Part shown: positions 21,645 through 28,982 of the stretch, piece by piece
Layout: each line of letters starts with the position of its first letter
Numbering within the stretch: the stretch's first letter is position 1
Source: JALYGJ01 sp963781705
GTDB lineage: Bacteria > Chloroflexota > Limnocylindria > Limnocylindrales > CSP1-4
Direction: 5' to 3'
NCBI GenBank assembly: GCA_963781705.1
Contig: CAWAGP010000010.1
Coordinates: 930,001 to 994,000 of the forward strand
DNA length: 64,000 bases
Program-made: the position numbers and the translations under genes
Notes under the pieces: generated by a model
Told to the model about the DNA's origin: nothing
Databases searched by the model: none
What the model saw: the letters and a program-made list of their open reading frames with translations, nothing else

Positions 21645-23185
21645 CCACCACACCCGCCGGCCGTCCCCGGCCGCTGGCCGTCGTCGTGCTGGACGGTTTC
21701 GGTATCGGTAAGCGGCCGGATGCCGACGCCATCGCCCACGCCAAGATGCCGGTTTGGCGCGCGCTGCTCGAGCGGTGGCCCAACACGCAGCTCGACGCGT
21801 CCGGTGAGGCGGTTGGCCTGCCGGCCGGCCAGATGGGTAACAGCGAGGTGGGCCACCTTAACCTGGGCGCCGGCCAGCCGGTTATCCAGGATCTGCCGCG
21901 CATCGATGCGGCGATCGCAGACGGCTCGTTCTTCAGCAATCAAGCGCTGCTCGACGCCGTCCGGCGCGGGGCGGAAGGCCACCGGCTGCACCTGGTCGGG
22001 CTGCTCGGCCCGGGCGGCGTGCACGCAGTCGATGGGCAGGCCGTGGCGATCGCGCGGCTGGCCTGGCAGCACGGCGCGCGCGACCTGGTGGTGCACGGAC
22101 TGCTCGACGGCCGCGACACACCGCCCCGCTCGGCCGAGCAATTCGTGCCCGACTTCGAGGCGCGCCTGCACGAGGCACACCCGCAGGCACGCATCGCGAC
22201 CATCGGCGGCCGCTACTACGGCATGGATCGCGACAAGCGCTGGGAGCGCATCAAGCAGGCGTACGACGCGATCGTCCACGGGCAGGGCCTGTCCTCAACG
22301 TCGGCGGCGGCAGCGATAGCTGGTGGCTATGCCCGCGGTGAGGGCGACGAGTTCGTGCAGCCCACGGTGATCGCTGGTGTCGACGGCCAGATGCGCGACG
22401 ATGACGCCGTGGTCCATTTCAACTTCCGCGCCGACCGCGGGCGGCAACTCATCCACGCACTCGTCGACGGCAACGAGTTCGACCATGACTGTTTCGACCG
22501 CGGCCAGCGCCCGCGCAGGCTGCTCGTCGTCACGCTGACGGAGTACGAGTCGGGCCTGCCGGTGGAGGTCGCCTATCCGCCACTGACGGTGACCAGCCTG
22601 GCCGAGTTCTTCTCGGGCCTGGGCTGGCGCCAGTTCCACGTTGCCGAAACTGAGAAGTACGCGCATGTCACGTACTTCTTCAACGGCGGCGTCGAGCAGG
22701 CTTTCCCGGGTGAGGAGCGCAAGCTCGTGCAGAGTCCCAAAGTTGCGACCTACGACCTGCAGCCGGAGATGAGCGCCGCCGGAGTCACCGACGCGCTGGT
22801 CGCTGCCCTGCGCGATGACTACGACTTCATCGTCGCCAACTACGCCAACGCCGACATGGTCGCTCACACCGGGGTGTGGGACGCGACGGTCCGTGCGGTC
22901 GAATACATCGATGCATGTCTGGCGCGTGTCGTCGACGCCCTGCCGGCGGGCGGCCTCCTGTGCATCACCGCCGATCACGGAAACGCCGACGAACTGCGTA
23001 ATGCCGACGGCAAGCCGGTCACCGCGCACTCGCTCAACCTGGTGCCGATGGTGCTCATCGGTGACGCCGCGCGTGGCCGGCACCTGCGCCCCGGTGTACT
23101 GGCCGACGTCGCACCGACGCTCCTGGCCCTGGTTGACCTGACGCCGCCGCCGAGCATGACCGGCCATTCGCTGCTGACCGACTAG
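21641..23185 (+). CDS. gpmI: 2,3-bisphosphoglycerate-independent phosphoglycerate mutase
   Basis: Glycolytic mutase (3- to 2-phosphoglycerate) of the Mn-dependent alkaline-phosphatase superfamily. The active Ser is in MGNSEVGHLNLGAG (about residue 67), with VVLDGFGIGK at the N-terminus providing metal ligands, DGRDTPPRS in the middle and TADHGNADEL plus AHS near the C-terminus. Length 514 residues is normal. It is coupled to tpiA; gap and pgk are not in this stretch, so this is only part of the usual glycolytic operon. Confidence 0.96.
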   Translation: MTTTPAGRPRPLAVVVLDGFGIGKRPDADAIAHAKMPVWRALLERWPNTQLDASGEAVGLPAGQMGNSEVGHLNLGAGQPVIQDLPRIDAAIADGSFFSNQALLDAVRRGAEGHRLHLVGLLGPGGVHAVDGQAVAIARLAWQHGARDLVVHGLLDGRDTPPRSAEQFVPDFEARLHEAHPQARIATIGGRYYGMDRDKRWERIKQAYDAIVHGQGLSSTSAAAAIAGGYARGEGDEFVQPTVIAGVDGQMRDDDAVVHFNFRADRGRQLIHALVDGNEFDHDCFDRGQRPRRLLVVTLTEYESGLPVEVAYPPLTVTSLAEFFSGLGWRQFHVAETEKYAHVTYFFNGGVEQAFPGEERKLVQSPKVATYDLQPEMSAAGVTDALVAALRDDYDFIVANYANADMVAHTGVWDATVRAVEYIDACLARVVDALPAGGLLCITADHGNADELRNADGKPVTAHSLNLVPMVLIGDAARGRHLRPGVLADVAPTLLALVDLTPPPSMTGHSLLTD

Positions 23186-23193
23186 CCGACTGG

Positions 23194-23199
23194 TATCCT
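23194..23199 (+). promoter_or_regulatory. secG -10 box (leaderless geometry)
   Basis: TATCCT is followed after exactly 7 nt by the secG GTG. Confidence 0.5.
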
Positions 23200-23206
23200 G
23201 CCGGCC

Positions 23207-23437
23207 GTGCAGAACATCCTTCTCTTCGGTCAGGGCATCGTCAGCATCGCGCTGATGGCGTCGATCCTGTTGCAGGCTCGGGGGGCGGGTCTCGGCGCTA
23301 CGTTCGGCGGTGACTCAACCGTCTACCGCAGCCGGCGCGGCATCGAGAAGCGCCTCTTCCAATTCACGGTCGTGCTCGGGGTGCTCTTCGTGATCTTCTC
23401 GCTGGCGACCTTCCGGCTGGGCGGCTCCAACATCTGA
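23207..23437 (+). CDS. secG: preprotein translocase subunit SecG
   Basis: Small subunit of the SecYEG channel. The 76-residue protein has two TM helices (residues about 4-22 and 50-68) joined by a cytoplasmic loop containing the conserved LLQARGAGLGATFGGDSTVYRSRRGIEK segment. It starts with GTG and lies just upstream of a tRNA cluster. Independent promoter as noted. Confidence 0.93.
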   Translation: MQNILLFGQGIVSIALMASILLQARGAGLGATFGGDSTVYRSRRGIEKRLFQFTVVLGVLFVIFSLATFRLGGSNI

Positions 23438-23478
23438 CGCCGGCGGCTGACGTGGGCGGCCGAGTCGGTAGCTCATGC

Positions 23479-23484
23479 TAAAAT
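23479..23484 (+). promoter_or_regulatory. possible -10 box of the tRNA-Leu pair
   Basis: TAAAAT lies about 40 nt upstream of the first tRNA. No convincing -35 element is visible. Confidence 0.35.
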
Positions 23485-23524
23485 CTCGCTTCGCCTGAAC
23501 GCCTAGTTGCGGTGCAGGCTGCGC

Positions 23525-23611
23525 GCCGAGGTGGCGGAATAGGCAGACGCGCTAGGTTCAGGACCTAGTGACCGCAAGGTCGTGTGGGTTCAAGTCCCTC
23601 CCTCGGTACCA
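23525..23611 (+). tRNA. tRNA-Leu(CAG)
   Basis: Acceptor GCCGAGG pairs with CCTCGGT (terminal G-U), the anticodon stem CTAGG/CCTAG holds loop TTCAGGA with anticodon CAG (reads CTG), a long class II variable arm follows, GGTTCAAGTCC forms the T arm, and CCA is encoded. Confidence 0.95.
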
Positions 23612-23613
23612 GT

Positions 23614-23698
23614 GCCCAGGTGGCGGAATTGGTATACGCGTACGTTTGAGGGGCGTATGACGCAAGTCATCCGGGTTCAAGTCCCGGCCTGGGCACCA
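23614..23698 (+). tRNA. tRNA-Leu(GAG)
   Basis: Acceptor GCCCAGG/CCTGGGC, anticodon stem TACGT/GCGTA with loop TTGAGGG and anticodon GAG (reads CTC and CTT), class II variable arm, T arm GGGTTCAAGTCCC, encoded CCA. It starts 2 nt after the previous tRNA, so both are processed from one transcript. Confidence 0.95.
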
Positions 23699-23711
23699 CT
23701 TCACTGATCGG

Positions 23712-23740
23712 ATAACGGCGGCCAAGGCGGCCGCCGTTAT
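23712..23740 (+). terminator. hairpin after the tRNA-Leu pair
   Basis: ATAACGGCGGC and GCCGCCGTTAT form an 11 bp perfect stem around a 7 nt loop just after the tRNA 3' end. The following sequence (GCTTT) holds only a short T run. Confidence 0.65.
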
Positions 23741-23768
23741 GCTTTGGCCGCATTGCCGGCAACACGGC

Positions 23769-23845
23769 GGGCGGTTAGCTCAGCTGGTCAGAGCGCCTCG
23801 TTTACACCGAGGAAGTCGGGGGTTCGAGTCCCTCACCGCCCACCA
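23769..23845 (+). tRNA. tRNA-Val(TAC)
   Basis: Acceptor GGGCGGT/ACCGCCC, D arm TAGCTCAGCTGGTCAGAGC, anticodon stem CCTCG/CGAGG with loop TTTACAC and anticodon TAC, T arm GGGGTTCGAGTCCCT, encoded CCA. Confidence 0.95.
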
Positions 23846-23873
23846 TCCAGCAGGCGGCCGCGCTCGCGAACTC

Positions 23874-24434
23874 TCAGCGCCGGTGCAATTGGCCGCGCAC
23901 GTACAGCTTCGGATTGACCGGGCGGTTGCGCAGGAACAGGCCCCACAGCAGGTGTGGTCCGGTCGAGTGCCCGGTCGAATCCATGTAGCCGATCAACTGG
24001 CCCTGCTTGACCTGCGCGCCCTTCCTGATCCCCGGTAGTGGCGCGGCGCGCAGGTGGGCATACATTGATTTGAAGCCGCCGGCGTGCTTGATGATCACCA
24101 TCCAGTCCGGGTTGTGCTTCAGCCACGGATCCCATCCGGCAAGCGTGACGACGCCGTCGGCCGCGGCAAAGATGGGCGTGCCGCGAGCGTTGGCAATATC
24201 CACGCCGTAATGAAAGTGCGCGCAGCTGCCGCGGCGCGGCTCCATCACGAAGCCGGTACAGCCGAAGCGCTGGGTGATGCGGCCGGACGTCGGCCAGATG
24301 AACGGGTGCGTCCGGCCGCCGCCATTGAGCGGGGCGACGGCGCCGTCAACCGGCGCAGCCACAGACAGGGCGGCCAACATGGCGAGCAAGATGATCGAGA
24401 AACGCACGCGCGGCACCACGGTCTCGCCGTCCAT
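23874..24434 (-). CDS. M23-family (LytM-like) protein, probably inactive
   Basis: Secreted peptidoglycan-hydrolase fold. An N-terminal signal peptide (MDGETVVPRVRFSIILLAML..., cleavage about residue 32) is followed by a LytM/M23 domain: HYGVDIANARGTPIFAAADGVV carries the first His and Asp zinc ligands and SMYAHL the catalytic His. The final H-x-H motif, usually HLHFE, reads HLLWG, so the zinc-binding second His is replaced by Leu. By analogy with degenerate LytM proteins such as EnvC, it may bind or regulate rather than cut peptidoglycan. It is divergent from lemA. Length 186 residues. Confidence 0.85.
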   Translation of the reverse strand: MDGETVVPRVRFSIILLAMLAALSVAAPVDGAVAPLNGGGRTHPFIWPTSGRITQRFGCTGFVMEPRRGSCAHFHYGVDIANARGTPIFAAADGVVTLAGWDPWLKHNPDWMVIIKHAGGFKSMYAHLRAAPLPGIRKGAQVKQGQLIGYMDSTGHSTGPHLLWGLFLRNRPVNPKLYVRGQLHRR

Positions 24435-24521
24435 CCTACCAGCGCACGCGAAGCCGGTCGTGCGGCAACTCTGAGCGCTTGCGTGGTGGCTTGATCACGC
24501 CGGTCTGACAACGCCCGCTGA

Positions 24522-24527
24522 TAGACT
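24522..24527 (+). promoter_or_regulatory. possible lemA -10 box
   Basis: TAGACT lies 59 nt upstream of the lemA ATG; a GGGAGAG Shine-Dalgarno sequence precedes the start, so this would be a leadered transcript unlike the leaderless set. Confidence 0.35.
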
Positions 24528-24586
24528 GAAAGGGCGCGACGCCGTCACGTCGGCGCCTACTCCGAAGACAATTCCGGGAGAGACGA

Positions 24587-25240
24587 ATGGAACCGCTCCT
24601 GTGGGCGATCATCATCATCATCGCCGTCGTGTTGATCGGCGGCGTGCTGATCTACAACGGCCTGGTTCAGCGCCGGCTGCGCATCGATGAGGCGTACGCG
24701 CAGATCGAAGTCCAGCTCAAGCGGCGCTGGGACCTGATCCCCAACCTGGTCAACGCCGTGAAGGGGTACATGGGCTTCGAGCAGTCAGTGCTCGAAAACG
24801 TGACCAAGGCGCGCGCTAACGCCGTCGCCGCCGGCGGCCAGGGCCCTGCCCAGCAGGCCACCGCCGAGAACGCCCTGACCAGCACCCTGCGCTCGCTCTT
24901 CGCGGTAGTCGAGAACTACCCCGACCTGAAGGCGAACCAGAACGTGCTCAGCCTCCAGGAGCAGCTGACCACCACCGAGAACCAGATCAGCTTCTCGCGC
25001 CAGCACTACAACGCCAGCGTGCTCGACTACAACACCTCGATCGCGACGTTCCCCAACGTGCTGATTGCCGGGCCGCTCGGCTTCGGCCGGCGTGAGTTCT
25101 TCGACGCCGGGCCCGAGGCGCAGGCCGTGCCGTCGGTCGACCTGGGCAACTTCAGCGGGAGCGCCGGCGGGCCACCGCCGGTAGCCCCGACGCCGCCCGC
25201 GGCTCCGCCGACGGACAGCGCTCCGCCGACCGCCGGCTGA
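24587..25240 (+). CDS. lemA: LemA family protein
   Basis: Membrane-anchored helical protein of unclear function, commonly encoded next to HtpX. One N-terminal TM helix (LLWAIIIIIAVVLIGGVLIYNGL, residues 4-26) precedes the conserved helical domain: RIDEAYAQIEVQLKRRWDLIPNLVNAVKGYMGFEQSVLENVTKARANA, and later the stretch ISFSRQHYNASVLDYNTSI. The C-terminal 40 residues are a Pro/Ala-rich tail. Length 217 residues. The GGGAGAG sequence gives a good ribosome site. htpX follows after about 50 nt. Confidence 0.92.
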   Translation: MEPLLWAIIIIIAVVLIGGVLIYNGLVQRRLRIDEAYAQIEVQLKRRWDLIPNLVNAVKGYMGFEQSVLENVTKARANAVAAGGQGPAQQATAENALTSTLRSLFAVVENYPDLKANQNVLSLQEQLTTTENQISFSRQHYNASVLDYNTSIATFPNVLIAGPLGFGRREFFDAGPEAQAVPSVDLGNFSGSAGGPPPVAPTPPAAPPTDSAPPTAG

Positions 25241-25292
25241 CGGCAGCCAGCGTCAGCCCGAACCAGCCCGCGCTGATGCGGGCCACTTGACC

Positions 25293-26297
25293 ATGAGCGC
25301 TCAACCAACCCAGAACTTCTACCAGCAGGTCTCCTCCAACCAGCACCGATCGTGGCTGCTGGTATTGCTGGTGACCGCGTTTCTGGTCGCCTTCGGATTC
25401 ATCATCGGCTACCTGGTGAGCGGTTCCGTCGAGGGTGGCTACATCGCCATAGTCATCGCCATCGTCATCGCGTTTCTGATGAGCGGCTTCTCGTACTTCG
25501 CGGGCGACAGCCTGGTCCTCGCCGAGTCCGGCGCGCACCAGGTGAACGACCAGTCCGCACCGCAGCTGATGAACGTCGTGCGCGAGCTTGCGCTGGCCGC
25601 CAACCTGCCACCACCCCGCGTTTACGTCATCAACGACCCGTCGCCGAATGCCTTTGCGACGGGCCGCGACCCACAACACGCGAGCATCGCGGTCACCAGC
25701 GGGCTGCTGCAGAAGATGGATCGCGAGGAGCTCCAGGGCGTCATCGGCCACGAGCTGTCCCACGTCCGCAACTACGACATCCGCTTCTCTTTGCTCGTGG
25801 CGGTACTGGTGGGATCGATCGTGCTGCTGGCCGACTTCTTCCTGCGTTTCACGTTCTGGGGTGGGCTCAGCGGTGGCCGGAGCAACCGGCGGAGCAGCAG
25901 CGGGGGAGATAGCGGCGGCGCCATCTTCGCGGTCATGCTCGTCGTCGGCCTGATCCTGGCGATCATCGCCCCGATCTTCGCGGCCCTGGTGCAGATGGCC
26001 GTCAGCCGCCAGCGCGAGTACCTGGCCGATGCCTCGAGCGTGGACCTGACGCGCAACCCGTACGGCCTGGAGCGCGCGCTGGCCAAGATCGGCGGCGACG
26101 TTCACTCGCTGAGCGCGGCCAACCGGGCCACGCAGCACCTGTACTTTGTCAACCCGCTCAAGAAGATGGGCCTGAACATGAGCAGCCTGATGGCGACTCA
26201 CCCGCCGATCGTCGAGCGCATCAATCGCCTGCGCCGGCTGACCGGCGATCCGCCGATCGATCCGCAGGCGGTAGCGGCCATCGGCAACGCCGACTGA
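25293..26297 (+). CDS. htpX: HtpX-family membrane M48 zinc protease
   Basis: Integral-membrane metalloprotease of membrane-protein quality control. Two N-terminal TM helices (residues about 21-45 and 50-70), the zinc motif HELSH (in VIGHELSHVRNYD, near residue 152), two more TM helices around 165-185 and 210-240, then the third-ligand motif REYLADASSVDLTRNP. Length 334 residues from ATG 25293 (a TTG 6 nt upstream is an alternative). It is paired with lemA, a widely conserved arrangement. Confidence 0.95.
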   Translation: MSAQPTQNFYQQVSSNQHRSWLLVLLVTAFLVAFGFIIGYLVSGSVEGGYIAIVIAIVIAFLMSGFSYFAGDSLVLAESGAHQVNDQSAPQLMNVVRELALAANLPPPRVYVINDPSPNAFATGRDPQHASIAVTSGLLQKMDREELQGVIGHELSHVRNYDIRFSLLVAVLVGSIVLLADFFLRFTFWGGLSGGRSNRRSSSGGDSGGAIFAVMLVVGLILAIIAPIFAALVQMAVSRQREYLADASSVDLTRNPYGLERALAKIGGDVHSLSAANRATQHLYFVNPLKKMGLNMSSLMATHPPIVERINRLRRLTGDPPIDPQAVAAIGNAD

Positions 26298-26369
26298 AGC
26301 TCGAACGGCCCGCGCCGGTTGTGGTTCAATAAGTCCGGTCGTTACCGCGGCCGGTCTGGTATGGACCGC

Positions 26370-26445
26370 GCCGAGATAGCTCAGTTGGTAGAGCACGCGA
26401 CTGAAAATCGCGGTGTCGCCAGTTCGATTCTGGCTCTCGGCACCA
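26370..26445 (+). tRNA. tRNA-Phe(GAA)
   Basis: Acceptor GCCGAGA/TCTCGGC, D arm TAGCTCAGTTGGTAGAGCA, anticodon stem CGCGA/TCGCG with loop CTGAAAA and anticodon GAA, T arm CCAGTTCGATTCTGG, encoded CCA. Confidence 0.95.
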
Positions 26446-26478
26446 CCACATCGGCTGGTCGCGGTCGATGGTCAACGA

Positions 26479-26554
26479 GCGGGAGTGGCTCAGCTGGTAG
26501 AGCGTCACCTTGCCAAGGTGAAGGTCGCGGGTTCGAACCCCGTCTCCCGCTCCA
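26479..26554 (+). tRNA. tRNA-Gly(GCC)
   Basis: Acceptor GCGGGAG/CTCCCGC, anticodon stem TCACC/GGTGA with loop TTGCCAA and anticodon GCC, T arm CGGGTTCGAACCCCG, encoded CCA. Confidence 0.95.
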
Positions 26555-26588
26555 TTTCTCCATCTCTCATCCGGCCCAGGGAGACCGC

Positions 26589-26662
26589 TGGCCCTTCGTC
26601 TAGTGGTAGGACAGCGGACTTTGGATCCGCGAACCGAGGTTCGAATCCTCGAGGGCCAGCCA
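26589..26662 (+). tRNA. tRNA-Gln(TTG)
   Basis: Acceptor TGGCCCT/AGGGCCA, anticodon stem GCGGA/TCCGC with loop CTTTGGA and anticodon TTG, T arm GAGGTTCGAATCCTC, encoded CCA. Confidence 0.95.
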
Positions 26663-26711
26663 GCATCACCTCCGTTGGCAACGGCGCCTCGTTGGGCGGA
26701 GAATCTCTCGG

Positions 26712-26787
26712 GGCGACGTACCCAAGTGGTTAAGGGGGCGGTCTGCAAAACCGCTATGCACCGGTTCGAATCCGGTCGTCGCCTCCA
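26712..26787 (+). tRNA. tRNA-Cys(GCA)
   Basis: Acceptor GGCGACG/CGTCGCC, anticodon stem GCGGT/ACCGC with loop CTGCAAA and anticodon GCA, T arm CCGGTTCGAATCCGG, encoded CCA. Confidence 0.95.
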
Positions 26788-26889
26788 CTTCCCCTGAGTG
26801 GAATGGCCCGAATCGGGCTTGTCCGCGCCTTGCGCAGGGACGACGTGGTAGCAACGCGGTGGCAGCGTTCGTGAGCGACGCTGAGCACG

Positions 26890-26902
26890 TCTGACCGTCA
26901 GA
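26890..26902. repeat. inverted repeat TCTGAC-C-GTCAGA
   Basis: A perfect 6+6 bp inverted repeat around one base. It could be a protein-binding site or a small hairpin; nothing ties it to a gene. Confidence 0.3.
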
Positions 26903-27038
26903 TGTCGGGTTGGTCGACCTTATGCGGAATTCGACAGCCGTCTGACACGCCGTTGAGCCTGCCGCACGCACGGAAGCGGGCACGACAGGATCGGGCCGTG
27001 CGTTTCGACGCCTGCACACACCCGCGTAAGGTCGGGCC

Positions 27039-27107
27039 AGCCGACAAATGTCACAAGTTAGACGGCCGGCGCCGGTAGGGTCGTCGCTAGCCGACAAATG
27101 TCAGAAG
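27039..27107. repeat. direct repeat of a 19-bp element, 50 bp apart
   Basis: AGCCGACAAATGTCAnAAG occurs at 27039-27057 and 27089-27107, differing at one base. Each copy contains a GACA-AA-TGTC dyad. The 50 bp spacing places both dyads on nearly the same DNA face. There are only two clear copies, so this is not a CRISPR array. Confidence 0.5.
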
Positions 27108-27118
27108 AGGCGGGACTA

Positions 27119-27136
27119 GCCTGCCCCAGCGCAGGC
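27119..27136 (-). terminator. hairpin after the Hdr/hemerythrin operon
   Basis: GCCTGC-CCCAGC-GCAGGC forms a 6 bp stem 5 nt beyond the hemerythrin stop codon (minus strand). No T-tract is present. Confidence 0.4.
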
Positions 27137-27141
27137 CGGCG

Positions 27142-27645
27142 TTACAGGCTGGCTGCCGCCAGGTGGTCGAGGGCACGACCGAGCGCCGCTTCGCCCTCCG
27201 GTGTGAGCCGGTCCTCGAGGATGGGCAGGTACAGCTCCTCTTCGCAGATGTGCGCCTTCAGAAGCACGTGCAGCTTCAGCATTACGCGGCGCAACGCCAG
27301 CACCGAGTATCGATCCATCAACTGGTCAGGCCGGTCGACGATGTCGCCGATATGCCCAACCAGATCCCGGATCTCCTGGTGTTCCTGACGCATTGGCGCA
27401 CTTGTCTGACGATCGTGCATGATTCGCTCAAGGGTGGGATACACGGCAGCCTCGACGGCGTCCATGTGGGGCATCAGCTGCTCGCGCAGACCCTGCTGCA
27501 GCTGGCGCAGCTCATCGATCTCAGCCAGTGCGCCGGGCGTGTCGATGCAGTCCGGGCACAGACTGCTGGCCAGCGCGTAGAGGCCCTCGACATATCCACG
27601 CAGGACTGCGTGGTGTTCGTGCGAAACCCTAGAGACAGCGTGCAT
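27142..27645 (-). CDS. hemerythrin HHE-domain protein
   Basis: A 167-residue four-helix bundle of the HHE cation-binding class, which binds a di-iron centre and senses or carries O2 or NO. Candidate ligands are in HEHHAVL (residues about 9-15), MPHMDAVEAAVYP (about 58-70), HQEIRDLVGH, and LLKAHICEEELYLP near 130-143. A strong GGGAGGTGA ribosome site precedes the ATG. It follows the HdrB-like gene by 3 nt and is the last gene of the minus-strand operon, so it probably supports or protects an oxygen-sensitive Fe-S enzyme; that role is inferred. Confidence 0.88.
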   Translation of the reverse strand: MHAVSRVSHEHHAVLRGYVEGLYALASSLCPDCIDTPGALAEIDELRQLQQGLREQLMPHMDAVEAAVYPTLERIMHDRQTSAPMRQEHQEIRDLVGHIGDIVDRPDQLMDRYSVLALRRVMLKLHVLLKAHICEEELYLPILEDRLTPEGEAALGRALDHLAAASL

Positions 27646-27648
27646 GAC

Positions 27649-28680
27649 TCACCTCCCGGATGGTCCGGGCGCCCGCCCCGGTTGAATGACCGTGTCGCTC
27701 GCGTCCGGGAGTGGCGCGGCCGCTTGGACGAGGTATTCGGAAATATCACGGAAGCGCATGCCATCGCCCTGCTTGCGCAGGTTGACGAGGCAGATGGGAC
27801 ACATCGTCACGCAGTCGGGTGCCACTTCACGTAGCTGCGCGACGCGAGTCGCCGCCACGGCCGCCGCCTTGGCGGGGTAGAGCGCTTCCGCTGGACCGCC
27901 GCAACACCAGGTGAGCGCCCCGGCGTTCTCGGCCTCACCGATGTCCAGACCGGCGGCCGCGAGCAGTTGCCGGGGCGCCTCGATCACGTTCTCGTAGCGG
28001 GCATAGACGCATGGGTCATGGATGACAACCTTGTCGCGGTCCGCTGCGTCGCGCACCGCTGCGGGGAAGGGGAGGCCGCGCTCGGCGAGCACCTCGAGGT
28101 AGCTGCGCACCCGCACGTCATACCCGTCGATGAGCTTGGGATAGACGCTACGGAGCATGTTGGTGGTGTGGGGGTCGATCGTGATGACCTCGCGCACGCC
28201 GTGCTTGCGCAGCAGGCCCACGACTCGGCGGGCGTGGACGGCGACGGTCTCGTCGGCGCCCAGGTCATAGGCAAGCGCTCCGGTGTACAGGTCGTCCTCG
28301 TACAGATAGCCGAAGTCGACGCCCGCCAGGCGCAAAAGCCGCGCAACATTGGCGGGGACCTGGTCGTACTCGGCCCGCTCTCGGGCAGATGGCCTGGCCA
28401 CGAACGCCACACCGTTGACGAACCTGTTGATCCGCCGTCCGATCCCGGTCAGGCGCGCGAGCGGCGTGTTGCCGAGCAACTGCTCGAGGGCCACCAGGCG
28501 CTCGATATAGGGGACGAGCTGATACATGAGGCCGGTGTACAGGACCGTCTCGCCGCCGCGCTTGAGATCGAGCGCCTTGGCCCAGCGCGTGGCCTGGCTG
28601 GCGGGAATCGGCAGCACGGAGCCGCGGATGCGCAGGTTGTCGGTGAGGATGCCCACGATGTCGCGGGTCGGCAGTGGCAT
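27649..28680 (-). CDS. HdrB-like CCG-domain protein with a degenerate first CCG motif
   Basis: A 343-residue protein of the heterodisulfide reductase subunit B / GlcF type. HdrB carries Cys-rich CCG domains that hold unusual 4Fe-4S clusters for disulfide chemistry. The C-terminal CCG motif is complete: HDPCVYARY (Cys near residue 243), TWCCGGPAEAL and CVTMCPICLVNL. In the N-terminal half the matching positions are occupied by YTGLMYQL and IDPHTTNML, so no cysteine is present before residue 240. One cluster site is therefore expected instead of two. The start is the ATG at 28680, overlapping the hdrC stop (ATGA); an upstream extension in frame has no family similarity. Confidence 0.85.
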   Translation of the reverse strand: MPLPTRDIVGILTDNLRIRGSVLPIPASQATRWAKALDLKRGGETVLYTGLMYQLVPYIERLVALEQLLGNTPLARLTGIGRRINRFVNGVAFVARPSARERAEYDQVPANVARLLRLAGVDFGYLYEDDLYTGALAYDLGADETVAVHARRVVGLLRKHGVREVITIDPHTTNMLRSVYPKLIDGYDVRVRSYLEVLAERGLPFPAAVRDAADRDKVVIHDPCVYARYENVIEAPRQLLAAAGLDIGEAENAGALTWCCGGPAEALYPAKAAAVAATRVAQLREVAPDCVTMCPICLVNLRKQGDGMRFRDISEYLVQAAAPLPDASDTVIQPGRAPGPSGR

Positions 28681-28982
28681 CAGCGACCTTCCTTCAGCAG
28701 CCATCCGCGCAGCAGGCGCATGTTCTCGGTTATGTGCACCCCTGCCGGACAGCTTTGCTCGCAGGCGCGGCACAGCAGGCACGAGAAGATGGCCTCGCTC
28801 TCCGCGCGGACGGCCTGCTCCATGCCGAACAGGAAGTAGCGGAACAAGCGTCTGGGCAGAACGTCGACGCCGAGCGGGCAGGTGGCGCTGCAGAAGCCAC
28901 AATTCATGCACGCCTCCGCATCGAACTCGTCACGCCGCTGCCCCAGCGTCGCGGCCAGGTCGGGCGCAATCATCGTGGTCAT
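28680..28982 (-). CDS. HdrC-like ferredoxin subunit
   Basis: A 100-residue 2[4Fe-4S] protein that wires HdrB to HdrA. Two cluster motifs are CMNCGFCSATCPLG (Cys 25, 28, 31, 35) and CLLCRACEQSCPAG (Cys 68, 71, 74, 78). This is the usual helical HdrC fold with both clusters intact. It overlaps its neighbours on both sides by 4 nt, so stoichiometric coupling with HdrB is expected. Confidence 0.88.
   Translation of the reverse strand: MTTMIAPDLAATLGQRRDEFDAEACMNCGFCSATCPLGVDVLPRRLFRYFLFGMEQAVRAESEAIFSCLLCRACEQSCPAGVHITENMRLLRGWLLKEGR

Larger units (their letters stand above)
26788..27118. other. gene-free intergenic region with repeats
   Basis: No convincing coding sequence lies between tRNA-Cys and the end of the hemerythrin gene. 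The region holds a tandem 19-bp repeat and an inverted repeat (listed separately). The only long open frame here is antisense to the tRNA genes and is spurious. Confidence 0.7.

Noticed and set aside
26326..26748. Minus-strand open frame over tRNA-Phe, -Gly and -Gln
   Set aside because: Also antisense to tRNAs (segments such as GVRTRDLHLGK and PESNWRHRDFQSRALPTELS are typical tRNA-antisense artefacts).
26666..27097. Minus-strand open frame of 143 residues over tRNA-Cys and the intergenic region
   Set aside because: Its distinctive segment (TGFEPVHSGFADRPLNHLG) is the translation of the antisense of a tRNA, a well-known false annotation.
27039..27107. CRISPR array
   Set aside because: Only two copies of a 19-bp element, no third repeat at the expected spacing and no cas genes in the window.
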